Shown here: piece by piece, positions 10,201-21,822 of the stretch
Layout: each line of letters begins with the position of its first letter
Numbering within the stretch: the stretch's first letter is position 1
Source of the DNA: Corydoras sp. C115
Lineage: Eukaryota; Chordata; Actinopteri; Siluriformes; Callichthyidae
NCBI GenBank assembly: GCA_019802505.1
Contig: JAFMOC010000019.1
Location: 3,392,501 to 3,456,500, forward strand
Length of the DNA stretch: 64,000 bases
Direction: 5' to 3'
Made by a program: the position numbers and the translations under genes
Notes under the pieces: model-generated
Seen by the model: the letters and a program-made list of their open reading frames with translations, nothing else
Database searches by the model: none
Told to the model about the DNA's origin: nothing

Positions 10201-13200
10201 CTCAAGTGACAAGGAGAATGCCAGCCAGGAGATCCAGAAAAAAGAGCAACCCAAAGAGGAGGAGAACAGGAGGGAGAGCCTATGTAAGTCAAAGTAGATC
10301 AGTTTCAGAATTCTTAAACTGCTTTAACATTTTCATTCTCATTAATTATACCCTGTTTTTCGTCAGCATTGAGATACATAGCTATAAACATATTTACACG
10401 TCTGTAAGTCAGAGGTTCTATGTCAAGCAGCCAAAAGCTTGAGTTCATGTTCATACGGGGAGGAGGGGTGGAGGGGCTTTGATTCAATTAAGTTCAATAA
10501 AATTTAGGGGGGGCGGCACGGTGGCTTAGTGGTTAGCACGTTCGCCTCTCAGCGCTAGGGATTCCCGGTTCGAATCCCCATCTGGGTGGAGTTTCCATGT
10601 TCTCCCCATGTCCGCGTGGGTTTCCTCCGGGTTCTCCGGTTTCCTCCCACAGTCCAAAAGCATGGATCAAGTTAAGTGAGTTCTCTAAATTGCCCCATAT
10701 GGAGTGTGAGTGAGTGTGTACCCAGCGATGGATTGGCGCCCTGTCCTGGGTCTATCTGCCCAGCGCCCGAGACGTTCTCCCCTGGATGGGCATGGGGAAC
10801 CCCATTTTACCACAAGATGGCGCTATAAGCGTGTTTTTTAAAAAATATTTTTTTTATATTTTACTTGTTTTTCTAGAGCACCGTAAATGGGTTAAAGCGC
10901 ACACATCATTAAAAAAAATATATTAACAGAAATTAGGATGATTTTATTTGACAAAAGGCTATATATATAACGAAAACAAAGACATTTCATGTAAAAACTA
11001 ATGCTTAGCAGCAGCCATGGGCGCCCCCATGTGGTCAAAATGGTACATTCGACTATGAGGTTCATAGTCGACTACGGTTCTCCGAGTCGAATCAGCGAAT
11101 ATTGCAGCTCACCCCTAATAAAATTCATTCACCTTTGTCAGAAAGCTTTTATATTCTCATGTTGTTCCATTCTGATTGCATCACCCATTTTATGTCTCCA
11201 CAATGTATGTATTTAATTAGAAGATGATCTCCTGTCCATCTGTTGATTTTATTTTGGTTTGGCAGGTGACCGAGCTCGTCGCTCTCCAAGAAAATTATCT
11301 ACCACAGTAAAAGAAGAGAAGAAGAAATGGGTGATGCCCAAATTCCTACCCCACAAATATGATGTAAAGCTTCTGGATGAAGACAAGGTGATCAGCAGTG
11401 TTCCAGCCGACAGCCTGTATAGATCAGAGAGGCCCCCTAATAAAGAGATCTTGCGCTACTTCATCAGACATTATGCTCTCAGGCTGGGGATGGGTGAGAG
11501 CGCCCCCTGGGTGGTGGAGGATGAGCTGGTGAAAAAATACAGCCTGCCCAGCAAATTCAGCGACTTTCTCCTAGACCCACATAAGGTGTTGCATCATCCT
11601 GGCATTTTTACTTCGTGAAAATTTACACTGTGCGAGTTTTAAACATTTGTCCTAATTATTTCTTATGTTTTGTTTAGTTTTTGGCAGAAAATCCTACATC
11701 GAAGAGGAAAAGTCTCAGTTCACCGGAAGGAAAACCCAACAAGAAGCTCAAGACCGCAGACTCAGGACTGGATGCAAACGGCATTAATGAAAAAGAGAAA
11801 AAGAAAAGGAAGAAACGAGATTCTCTGAATATGCCTTTAAGTCCAACCTGGGCGAACATGCAGGTATAATTATGAATGTTTTATATACGTATATGAATAT
11901 GAACTCCCAGCTTGCGTTATTAATCACATAGAGGTAAAATGATAAAAAATGTACAATTCAAATGTATTTATTTATATGTGTGTGGGCGGCACGGTGGCTT
12001 AGTGGTTTAGCACGTTCGCCTCTCAGCGCTAGGGATTCCCGGTTCGAATCCCCATCTGGGTGGAGTTTCCATGTTCTCCCCGTGTTCGTGTGGGTTTTCT
12101 CCGGGTTCTCCGGTTTCCTCCCACAGTCCAAAAACATGGATCAAGTTAATTGAGTTCTTTAAATTGCCCCATATAGAGTGTGTTTGAGTGAGTGAGTGTG
12201 TGCCCAGCGATGGATTGGCGCCCTGTCCTGGGTGTATCTGCCCAGCGCCCAAGACGTTCTCCCCTGGATGGGCATGGGGAACCCCACCGCGACCCTAATA
12301 GAGGATAAAGCGGGAGATAATGAATGAATGAATATGTGTGTGGCCTTAAAATTAAGCGTGTATGTTTTAGCACCAATTACTCTGCACTCAGAATTCCTTT
12401 AGTAGATTATTATTATTATGTGTGCGACTTTCCTAACATTACAGTCTTTCCCACTTACTTTGTGTGTGAGCAAGGTATTTTACACAATAATACAGCAGAT
12501 CTGTGTCGTTGCAACTCTGCACTCTGAACTCAGCTGTCAAGCTGGGATCTGCTTAAGTTACTTTAAATAAAAATACTTCACAAAATGAATGAATGTATCC
12601 TTTAAACTCTATATAGTAACTTTTAGCCATGTGAAAAAACATGTAAAATGGTTTAGTTTAGTTTGGTTTAGGGGAATTTTAATATTACAAGCTGTGTTCC
12701 AAATGTTTTTAAGGTAAAAAATGTAAATGGCTCTCCACTGAAGGTAAAGAATTCGGGCACTCCCAGGAAATCTGAAAACAAGAAACCCACCGACGGCAGG
12801 AGAAGTCACAAGAGCAAGACGCCGAACGGCCAGAAAGGCTCCAAGAAACCCAGAATGAAACAGATGACCCTGCTGGATCTGGCCAAGAGTCCTGGATCGG
12901 GCAGTCCCAGAAAGAGGGCACGAAGTACTGGAGCTGGCACCCCAAAGCTGGGCAAACCTCTACCTCCCATGGCCTTGCATCTGCTGCGCTTCTACAAGGA
13001 AAACAAGGTAAAGAGGACAAGAAGAATGCACTGTCTGCGTTAGTGACCAGGACCGCAAAGACCCTCTCTGCAGATGACCGCGGGCGGCTTCCTGACGAGC
13101 TGAAGCAGATGGTACAGAAACGCTGGGAGCGACTGGAGGAGAAGCGTCGCTGGGCACTAATGAGCGAGGACGAGCGTCAGGAGGCACTACGCAAAAAGCG

Positions 13201-16200
13201 TGAGGAGGTAAGAGAGAAGCTGCGTGAGAAAGCGAAGGAGAGGCGAGAAAAGGAACTCCAGCTGAGGCGTGAACAGCAGAGACGCTATGAGGACCAGGAA
13301 CTCACAGGCAAGAGTCTGCCCACGTTCCATTTGGTGGACATGCCAGAAGGACTGCCCAATGCCCTGTTTGGAGACATCGCCATGGTTGCGGACTTCCTCA
13401 GTTCATACGGAGATCTTCTGATGCCCGACAAGCAGTACCCAATCACAGCACAGGCCCTTATGGAGGCCATTGCCGCCGACAAGGGCGGGTTCCTCTACTT
13501 GAATCGTGTCCTCGTGGTTCTGCTACAGACACTGCTGCAGGATGAGCTCGCCGAGGCTTACAGCGAACTGGACATGTCCCTCTCAGAAATCCCACTGACC
13601 ATGCACTCTGCCTCAGAGCTGGCACGGCTATGTCTGCGCCCCTCGGACGTGCAGGCCGGCGAGAGCACCCAAGGCTCGGACGGCTGGCACTGCGGAGGCT
13701 GCTTCGATGACGTGGTGAGCGGCGAGCTCCTGGAGCGGCTCGAGACGGCCGAGGTGTTTGAGCTGACCCCGGCCGAGAAGGTTGGCCTGCTGGTGGCCCT
13801 GTGCCACCGTATCCTCATGACCTATTCGGTGGAAGACCACATGGAGTGCATGCAGCAGCGGTCCTCTGAGCTGTGGAAGGAGCGAATCGCCACTCTGAAA
13901 GAGGCCAATGTGCGCCGCAAGGCTGAGAAACTGAAACGCAAAGAGCAAATGGAGGCCAAGGTTGGAGAATCGGCTGGCAAAATGGAGAAGAAGAAGGAAG
14001 CGGTCGTTAAGAAGGAGGAAGTGCAGGTCAAAGATGAAACGGAAGATATGATCAGCACGGTAAAGAGCCGCAGACTAATGGCCATGCAGGCCAAAAAGGA
14101 GAAAGAGGAGATGGAAAAACAAAACAAAGGTGAGCACTGGACACACATGCGATGACGTTAAAGAGGTGATTAACTCAAAGCTTATAGCCTGTAGCTGTTA
14201 AAACTAAATACAAGTAACAATGATGCAGACACTCGCGTTTAATCTATGGCTTTATAATTTGGTACAATTAATTCTGTGAACATTGTAGACGATACTGAGC
14301 TCCTACTGCACAAGAGACCGTTTGACCATCAGTGCAATATCCATTCAAAGCAGTTCAGAGCCTGTGGGATTATTGTGTGTGTAATAGTCAGGTCATTGAC
14401 CACTTCAGTGCTTATACTCAAGGGCTCCTTATTATAGAGGCATGATTAGGTACTATAAATGAAACCATTTTGTTTATGGTTTTATGTAACTGCATTTAGG
14501 AAATATAGGAAGCTGAACAAGAAGGCATGTGGTCTTCCATTAGTGGAGTTTTTCAGTGATCATTAAAAAAGGTTTTTCATTTAGTAGTAATTTGTCATTT
14601 TGCTGCTAATGCACTGTATATGGAATTTGTCCAGCAGTATAAATCTGTTATGTAATTGATTAAAATTTATCATCCATAATGATCATCACCCACCAGTTAA
14701 ATCTTAATGATCTTTGAAGGAATTCCACTGTTTGAATGTAGAAAAGATAAAACTAAAACTAGCCAGGACAGATTAGAATCAAAGCGGATTGTTATGTTTT
14801 GTGTAACAATGCTGTTTTTTTTTTTTTGTTTTTTTTTTGGACACAGAGCGCATGGAGAAGGAGGCAGAGGAAGAGCGACTGAGGCGACAGCAAGCTTCAG
14901 CAGAGCGGGCGTTCATCGACGGTGTCGCAAAAGCAAAACTGGTTTTAAGGAGAGTGCCGCTTGGCACTGACCGCAACCACAACCGGTACACGGACTTACT
15001 TTCTTGTTAATAAATAAATTTAACACACTTCAATTGTGTATGTACACACTGGACAGAATTATCTGAACATTATTATTAGAACAAATAAATAGCTTTCACT
15101 CTTCTGGAAAGACTTTCTACATGATTTTGTACTCATTTTGTGAGATCAGACATCATTTGTTAGTTTATCCCAAAGTTTTTATATAGATTAATTTTTTTAT
15201 ATATATATATATATTCACTCTTTAAAACTAAAAACAAGATTTGTAATGTAATTTAATTATATTATTATTACTAATAATAAGACATTTAACCAGAGGGGTT
15301 CTAGAACAATCAATGTTTGTATCGTGTCTGTAGGTACTGGTTGTTCTCCGATGTGGTTCCTGGGTTGTATATAGAGAAAGGCTGGGTGCACGAGAGCATT
15401 GATTACAGCTTTACTCTACCTTCTGAACCCGAACCCGAACCTGAAACTGAACCTGAGGTGGCACACAGAGAAGAAGAAGATGAAGATGATGAGGGTGAGT
15501 GTGCTGTTATTGAAATGCAACATTTGGCTTAAAGATGTTGGTTAAACAAACATGCTTATGATAATGATTTAACATCAGTAGTAACATTTGTCTAGATGGT
15601 GAGAAAGAGGACGATGCAAGTGTAGCTAGTGCAACAGAGAATGGCCAGCAGGGGCCGCTAGCAACTGACCACTGCAACGAGACCACTGTACCCAAACAAG
15701 GACAAAATCTCTGGTGAGGAAATTTTGCTGATTTGTTAAAAGCATGTGTGCTTATTGTTCTTTGCTGTCTGGCGTGGGGGGGGGAAAAACCTTTGATCCA
15801 TCATTTGTGTGTCTCCTCAGGTTTGTGTGCGACTCTCCTAAAGATTTGGAGGAACTTATAGAAAACCTTCACTCGCAAGGTGTTCGAGAAAGTGAACTGA
15901 AAGTGAACCTGAAAGTCAAGTAAGTATATTCACTTTGTGTTTTTGTACATTTTCCACTGCACTTTTTAAATCATTTACATTGTGTTATTAAAGGTTGCAG
16001 GACATTATGCACTCCATTCACCTCAGCCGGAAGGGAAACGCCGGCCTGCGCACCTGCGATGGTCAAGAAGAGCTTCTTAAATACCTGCGAAGTGACATCA
16101 TTGAGGTCTCCTCACGCCTAGAAAAAGGAGGACTGGGTTTCATGGAGGACATAGTCACATTTGAGGAACAGGTGTGCATATATAATGTGATTGCTGTGTG

Positions 16201-18801
16201 AATATTCGCACTACTGACCCCTAATGGCGGCAAAGCTTTAGGTTTGTGTCGGATGCAGTGTCTGCAACGTCTGTCTTGTTTTCAGGTGAGACATCTGGAG
16301 AACCTAAAGGACTTTGGCGAGTGTGTGATCACATTGCAGGAAAGTGTGGTAAAGAAATTCCTGCAGGGCTTCATGGCTCCCAAGCAGAAAAAGAAGAAAA
16401 AGCAAGCGGTGGAGGAGAGCGGGAAAGCTGAAGAAGTGGACGAGGAAAAAAAGCTAGCAGAAGAAGCCAGGGTGAGTTCCTAAACGTGAATGTCCTTCTG
16501 TTTTTACTGTAGTCCTGGTTCCTTGGAATCATTTTGGTCATGTTTTTACCTGTAGGTGGCCACAGCAGTGGAGAAATGGAAGACCGCTATCCGTGAAGCA
16601 CAGACTTTTTCCCGCATGCATGTCCTCCTGGGCATGTTGGACGCTTGTATAAAGTGGGACATGTCTGCAGAAAATGCACGCTGCAAAGTGTGTCGTAAGA
16701 AAGGTGAGTAACCGTCTGCTTGATTATAAAAAGATGAAGACATTTTTGTGAGTCCTCTCATGCAATGGCTCTTATTCTTGCAGTGGGAGATGATGACAAG
16801 TTGATTCTGTGTGATGAGTGTAATAAAGCCTTCCACCTGTTCTGCTTGAGACCGGCGCTTTATCGCATTCCTGAGGGAGAGTGGCTTTGTCCTGCGTGTC
16901 AACCTACCACTGCTCGCCGCAGTACGCGTGGCAGGTCAGAATCACACTGTGTGCACTCTGTCCCACCGTAATGTGACTGCCTTATGAATAGCACTAATAA
17001 ATCCATCAATGTTTAAGGAACTACAACGAGGACTCTGAAGATGAGGAGGATGAAGAGGACGAAGAAGAGGAGGAGTCTGAAGAGGATGACTCTGATGAGG
17101 AGGAACAGAGGGATACTGGACACAGCTGTGCGTCTTCACAATGATCCGATCTTTACAGTGAATTTCAGATTATTTAGAAAGCTTTCAGCTTTACAATTTT
17201 TTTTATTTTTCTTGCAGTGAGACCGAGGAAGAAGATGAAATCTTTACTTCGGCCCAATAACAAAAACAAGTCTGGGTCCAAGAAACAGTCTTCACCCAGC
17301 AGCAAAGCTGATTCCAAATTATCAAAGGCTGCGAGTAAAGGTGCCGTCAAAACCCGAACCAGCAACACTGCAGACATCGAAGAACTGGTGAGAGAGCTGA
17401 GAGCTGCTGTGAACCAAAAGCACATGCACGCACAATATGCAACACACTTATTTTACATTATTTAACAAACTAAAGTGATGGACACTCACAAAACGAAAGC
17501 ATGATGCTCCCAACCCCCAACGGGGTAAATTTATCTAAACTTGTTTTATAGCTACATCTAAATCATCTTTATCTGAAGTACACTTACCCCAACTTGATTT
17601 GGAGTACAGGCACAGGGTTCGCCACCATACTGCACCCCTTGAACTATTTGGGGTTACAGACCTGCCTCAGGGGCACGCGTTGGCAACTTGGTGACTCTAG
17701 GTGAACATCTAAAACAACTGAGCCACACCCTGCTACTTATTAGTTGCACATCATTCATTTTTATGAGGTGTCGTGATATTTGTGTTAAAATGTTAAAATG
17801 TTCATGATCCGTTATCCCCTTAGGTGCGTCAGAGCAGCAGATCTGGTGTCAGTAGACAGGCCCAGGAGCTTGAGAAGTGTGAGGAGATTCTCCAAAAGCT
17901 GATTAAGTTTCGTTACAGTTGGCCCTTTAGGTAATTACTGTGGTTTTATTTTTTTTTTTCCCTTTTAATATAATTCACCATATTAATGGCATTATGAAAT
18001 CTATGGTAAATCTATTAATCCTCACACCACCTTTACTTCTGACCTTCCTCACACAGAGAGCCTGTCTCAGCAGAGGAAGCTGAGGACTATCAGGACATCA
18101 TCAGCAGTCCCATGGACCTCAGCACCATGCAGACCAAGTTCAGGTCATCGAAGTACCGCAGCTCCCAAGACTTCATTGCCGACATGAAGCTGGTGTTCTC
18201 TAATGCTGAGGAATACAACCAACCGGGGAGCAGCGTGTTGCAGTGCATGAACCGTACGGAACAAACGTTCACCGAGCTGCTCCACAAAATCCTGCCCAAC
18301 CTCACCTACCTGCGCCGCAAGGTCCGCAAGCGTAGCGCCCCCAAACAGGAAGAAGAGGAAGAGGAGGAGGAGGAGGAAGAGAATGAAAAGAATGCCTACC
18401 TGCGCCGCAAGGTCCGCAAGCGTAGCGCCCCCAAACAGGAAGAAGAAGAAGAAGAGGAGGAGGAGGAGGAGGAAGAGGAAGAGAATGAAAAGAATACCAG
18501 AAAGATTCAGAACGGCAAGCGGGAATGCAGCACTCGCTCCACAAGACACACCAGCAGGCGGCGCCGGCAAGAGGAAAGCGAAAGCGAAGAGGACGACGAG
18601 GACAAGGTTCGAAGAAAGAGCAAACGGACAGCTGCCACCTCCAATCGCAAAGACTACCGCGAACAGGAAAGTGACAGCGAGAGGGAGGATAGGAGGACTG
18701 GATCCAGGAGGGTGGGGAGGAGGAGGGGAGGAGGAGAAGAGGAGAGTAGCGAAGAGGAGTCAATCAGTCTGCGACATTCCAAGAGGCAGAAACGCTCGTA
18801 A
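7249..18801 (+). CDS. baz1b: BAZ1B / WSTF chromatin remodelling protein; apparent -1 frameshift in exon 7
   Basis: Nineteen exons: 7249-7367, 9325-9441, 9860-10004, 10094-10283, 11266-11585, 11678-11863, 12714-14129, 14847-14985, 15334-15494, 15596-15713, 15821-15919, 15994-16171, 16286-16471, 16556-16703, 16784-16934, 17018-17127, 17218-17387, 17824-17930, 18057-18801. All phases join if one base is added at about 13007-13009, giving about 1,601 residues (human 1,483). WSTF pairs with SNF2H (SMARCA5) in the nuclear WICH complex and phosphorylates H2A.X Tyr142. Seen in order: start MAPLLGRKPYPL; WAC domain, about 20-125; DDT domain, about 560-620 (LPNALFGDIAMV); a WHIM-type motif spanning exons 8/9 (DRNHNRYWLFSDVVPG); PHD finger about 1165-1225 with its Cys4-His-Cys3 ligands; bromodomain about 1335-1440 with the acetyl-lysine-binding Asn at 1408 (EEYNQPGS); acidic/basic tail. 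The start has G at -3 and +4. Oddities: the residue matching human Cys338 is Ala356, and the tail carries a tandem duplication (18307-18498). Confidence 0.96.
7368..9324 (+). other. baz1b: baz1b intron 1
   Basis: Donor GTATCC within AAAGAGTATCC and acceptor ATGCTCAG give the conserved junction NKEEFDARL. The intron holds a 5'-truncated SINE (7961-8287). The rest is AT-rich with no further feature recognised. Confidence 0.8.
7961..8287 (+). mobile_element. DANA/mermaid-like SINE, 5'-truncated
   Basis: Starts inside the tRNA-like head at AGCACGTTCGCC, so the A box is missing and it should be unable to drive its own transcription. It is flanked by ACGCTAACAG (7951-7960) and ATGCTAACAG (8288-8297), a duplication with one mismatch. 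That fits an incomplete reverse-transcribed copy. Confidence 0.88.
10505..11117. mobile_element. Non-autonomous hAT element with a SINE in its left arm
   Basis: Flanked by a perfect 8-bp duplication ATAAAATT (10497-10504 and 11118-11125), the size typical of hAT transposons. The termini are TAGGGG at the left and CCCCTA at the right, a common hAT end. Inner inverted segments also pair: CATTTTACCACAAGATGG (from 10803) and the complement of CCCATGTGGTCAAAATGG (to 11043). The left arm between TAGGGG and CATTTT is occupied by a SINE. No transposase is encoded. Confidence 0.65.
10512..10804 (+). mobile_element. DANA/mermaid-like SINE, 3'-truncated
   Basis: The head is complete (A and B boxes present) but the copy stops at GGAACCCCA. 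It lacks the CGACCCTAATAGAGG region and the TGAA tail. It sits in the left arm of the hAT element and has no target-site duplication of its own, so the missing tail and missing hAT arm probably left in one deletion. Confidence 0.85.
11985..12331 (+). mobile_element. DANA/mermaid-like SINE, full length
   Basis: Complete copy in baz1b intron 6 (11864-12713), flanked by ATATGTGTGTG at 11974-11984 and 12332-12342. The remainder of that intron has no recognised feature. Confidence 0.9.
14130..14846 (+). other. baz1b: baz1b intron 7
   Basis: AT-rich intron following the long exon 7, with a long T-rich tract just before the acceptor ACACAG. No repeat or RNA gene recognised. Confidence 0.7.
14986..15333 (+). 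other. baz1b: baz1b intron 8
   Basis: AT-rich, with a short (TA)n run near 15200. No other feature recognised. Confidence 0.7.
17388..17823 (+). other. baz1b: baz1b intron 17
   Basis: Contains what may be a very degraded minus-strand tRNA-derived SINE around 17600-17745. The signs are a CTGAGCCACACCCTG head-like end and a CTGCCTCAGGGGCACG core-like stretch. That recognition is weak. Confidence 0.4.
18307..18498 (+). repeat. baz1b: In-frame tandem duplication in the baz1b tail
   Basis: Unit 1 (18307-18396, 30 codons) and unit 2 (18397-18498, 34 codons) both encode YLRRKVRKRSAPKQ, then a glutamate run, then NEKN. They are identical except for 12 extra bases in the GAA/GAG run of unit 2 and the final codon. 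Near-identity at synonymous sites indicates a recent duplication, or an assembly artefact. Confidence 0.9.
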
Positions 18802-18818
18802 TATACAAGTCCAGGGTG

Positions 18819-18819
<1 letters not shown>

Positions 18820-18859
<40 letters not shown>
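18820..18859. repeat. Poly-T tract (40)
   Basis: Uninterrupted T run 19 bases past the baz1b stop codon; its length is probably unreliable. Confidence 0.95.
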
Positions 18860-18864
<5 letters not shown>

Positions 18865-19499
18865 CCCGCCTTCCTTTTCAGTTCCACCATGAGTTTGTAT
18901 CTTTCCTTCCTTTTCTACCTCCCTTGTTTCCATAAGGCAAGACTGTGGTTTAAGACAAGTCCATAAGACTGCGGACCCACAGTCAGCGTGTCCTCAGTTC
19001 TCCACCCTCCCCCTCAGCCCTCTGTAGTATTTTTCATTTCATTTTCACTTCCTGGCTCATTTGATGTAATGTTTTATGTTCATATTGACAAAAGTAAAAG
19101 AAACTGATTTATATTTGTAAGTTGTTTATTACTACTATTTTTTTTAATGACCAGGAAATTTGTGATTTAACGAGATGACCTCTGTGAGCTCTTAAGACAA
19201 TTTTCATTTAAATTCTTTTTTCATTGGTTTCAGTAACCAATCGAAACTCGACATTTATTCGCGTCAGACAGAGCAACTGAAGCAGTTGCGGACGGTCCAG
19301 GTTGGTCTGTAATTATGTGGGAGGGGATGTATAGTGTGGAATTTGTTTTGTTTTTTTAAATGCAGCACTAGAACTGGAACTCCAGCTGTGCTTTTGGTGT
19401 ACCGATAACTACTTCGCACTATTTTCTTGAATGACCAGCACCAATCTAATTTCTATTTGGTAAAAGTTTGTTTTATTTTTCTGAGTACAAGTACATTCG

Positions 19500-19505
19500 A
19501 ATAAA
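19500..19505 (+). terminator. Candidate baz1b polyadenylation signal (AATAAA)
   Basis: First canonical hexamer after the stop, about 700 bases downstream. Confidence 0.4.
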
Positions 19506-19923
19506 GCATTTGCTGTAGTAATGTTAAATCATGCCTTTTTTAATCAAATAATTTTGAACCCTGATTTTAGACTCTTCTCTGCAGGTACAAAGCTGTACAC
19601 AAGCTAACTGACGTGTGCTGTTTTCAGTGGATTCTGGTGGCTTATGCATCTTGATGTTTCTGGAGATTTGGGTATTTTGTTCGAGCTGTTTATAAACCCA
19701 TCACTGTGTTCCTTCAGTCTTTTTAGTTTCTTTACAAAAAAGATGGGATTTTCATATCTATTGAAGGTGGTGGTCAGTGATGTGCTGTATTTATTTTTTA
19801 AATAGTGATTCCAATGAAGTGAAGTGTTTTATGTGAAGTTAATTGTCATTGTAGATTATTTTCCCTTTTAATCGATTAGTTGTTGTAACTTAAGATGTTG
19901 ATGTATCCTAAAGGTTACACCCT

Positions 19924-20269
19924 TTCATTAATTCATTATCTCCCGCTTTATCCTCTATTAGGGTCGCGGTGGGGTTCCCCATGCCCATCCAGGGGAGAAC
20001 GTCTCGGGCGCTGGGCAGATAGACCCAGGACAGGGCGCCAATCCATCGCTGGGCACACACTCACTCACACATACACACTCTATATGGGGCAATTTGGAGA
20101 ACTCAATTAACTTGATCCATGTTTTTGGACTGTGGGAGGAAACCGGAGAACCCGGAGGAAACCCACGCGGACACAGAGAACATGGAAACTCCACCCAGAT
20201 GGGGATTCGAACCGGGAATCCCTAGCGCTGAGAGGAGAACGTGCTGACCACTAAGCCACCGTGCCGCCC
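19924..20269 (-). mobile_element. DANA/mermaid-like SINE, full length
   Basis: Minus-strand copy flanked by AGGTTACACCCT at 19912-19923 and 20270-20281. Confidence 0.92.
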
Positions 20270-21230
20270 AGGTTACACCCTAAAGATATTAATTTAGTTT
20301 ACTATTCTAGAGGAAATTAATTAGAAATTACAATGTGTAATTAGAGTTTTGGACTTTTTTTTTTAATTATCTCAAAATTTTGGTATTAATTTACAGCGTT
20401 ACAACTAATTGATTAATTGTTGTCTCTCTGGTGCTCCAAGTCCCTGATTTTACATTCCAGATGTTACACATTTAATTTTAGGAGAAGACAGGCGTGAATA
20501 GATTTGACCTGAAGGGGGCGCTCAACTCTTACTGTGATTATGGATAAAGGTCTTACTAGAGTACAAACTCTTATTAATGCTTTTGGTTTAATCTTTAGGT
20601 CCCAGGTTTCATAACGTTTGTTATTTTATGGTGCTGAATTTTAAACTTTGTGCTCTTTTAAGATAAGAAGACAATTAAAGAATTAGCAGAATCCCTCAAA
20701 AACTAGTCTACTGTGCACCTGAAGTCATATAATTACGAGAATTGTACGATCATTTAAAAGTACTTTTAATCTGCTTTATTGTATTATCAGAGATCTTCAT
20801 TTTGAAGAAGGTCTGAAGTTTGTGTTCTAGTTAATAAATGTTTTTTCTTGTCCATATTCTCAGTTCTGCTGGTTTATCTGAACGATCTTGCTCTGGTACG
20901 TTAGAACCTGTCGAGTCTTCTGACTGAATGAAGGATGACGACAATAAATCAGTATTTGAAAGAATTCACCATCAAGAAAAACGTTTGTCTGGCCATTATG
21001 AATGAAAGTGAAGGGGTTGAGCAAACTAAAGTCCTTATAGAGGTGATAGACAACGAAGAAAATACAGCAAACATTTTGAAATATCTATGTTAATCTGTGT
21101 TGGTTGTGTTCACTGAATAAAACTTGCATTTGTTTAATTATAAAGAACGAACGTGCAACAGGTAAGGGGTGACGTCATCAAGGTGCAGGTCACGTGCAAA
21201 CAAAGAGCTGCAGCAGAACGTTTAATTTCA

Positions 21231-21575
21231 TTCATTCATTATCTCCCACTTTATCTTCTATTAGGGTCGCGGTGGGGTTCCCCATGCCCATCCAGGGGAG
21301 AACATCTCGGGCGCTGGGCAAATAGACCCAGAACAGGACGCCAATCCATCACTGGGCACACACTCACTCACACAGACACACTCTATATGGGGCAATCTTG
21401 AGAATTCAATTGACTTGATCCATGTTTTTGGACTGTGGGAGGAAACCAGAGAACCCGGAGGAAACCCACGCAGACACGGGGAGAACATGAAAACTCCACC
21501 CAGATGGGGATTCAAACCAGGAATCCATAGCGCTGAGAGGAGAACGTGCTAAACCACTAAGCCACCGTGCTGCCC
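21231..21575 (-). mobile_element. DANA/mermaid-like SINE, full length
   Basis: Minus-strand copy flanked by CGTTTAATTTCA at 21219-21230 and 21576-21587. It carries several private substitutions. Confidence 0.92.
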
Positions 21576-21728
21576 CGTTTAATTTCAACTTATTTAAACT
21601 TATATTCGATGTTTTTACTATTGGAATAAATTTAGCTTTTTTACAGACCACAAAAAGCAAGAAGACAAACGTCAAAGGACGTAAACAGAAACCACAATCA
21701 TTAAAACGTGGATTATGGAGGTAATTCA

Positions 21729-21822
21729 TTTTCATTCATTCATTCATTATCTCCCGCTTTATCCTCTATTAGAGTCGGGGGGGGGGCAGGACAGGACAGG
21801 ACGCCAATCCATCGCTGGGCAG
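21729..21822 (-). mobile_element. DANA/mermaid-like SINE fragment with internal deletion
   Basis: Only the TGAA tail, the TCCCGCTTTATCC segment, a G-run and the ACGCCAATCCATCGCTGGGC segment remain. About 60 bases between them are lost. GTAATT on both sides (21721 and 21822) may be a short target-site duplication. Confidence 0.75.

Larger units (their letters stand above)
10284..11265 (+). other. baz1b: baz1b intron 4
   Basis: Largely filled by the hAT/SINE composite at 10505-11117. Outside it there is no recognised feature apart from splice signals. Confidence 0.75.
18802..19525 (+). other. baz1b: baz1b 3'UTR, minimal extent
   Basis: Runs from the stop codon to shortly after the first canonical AATAAA (19500-19505). 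It contains a run of 40 T at 18820-18859. Further AATAAA motifs at 20943 and 21117 could serve longer transcripts. Confidence 0.45.

Noticed and set aside
13008..13013. GTAAAG as a splice donor ending baz1b exon 7 early
   Set aside because: The following sequence encodes the conserved continuation of WSTF without a gap. A one-base error explains it better than an intron.
13558..14148. Minus-strand frames opposite baz1b exon 7
   Set aside because: They overlap a strongly conserved coding exon and resemble no protein family.
18145..18763. Open frames of 141 and 153 codons antisense to the baz1b last exon
   Set aside because: They are low-complexity shadows of the GAA/GAG-rich coding strand.
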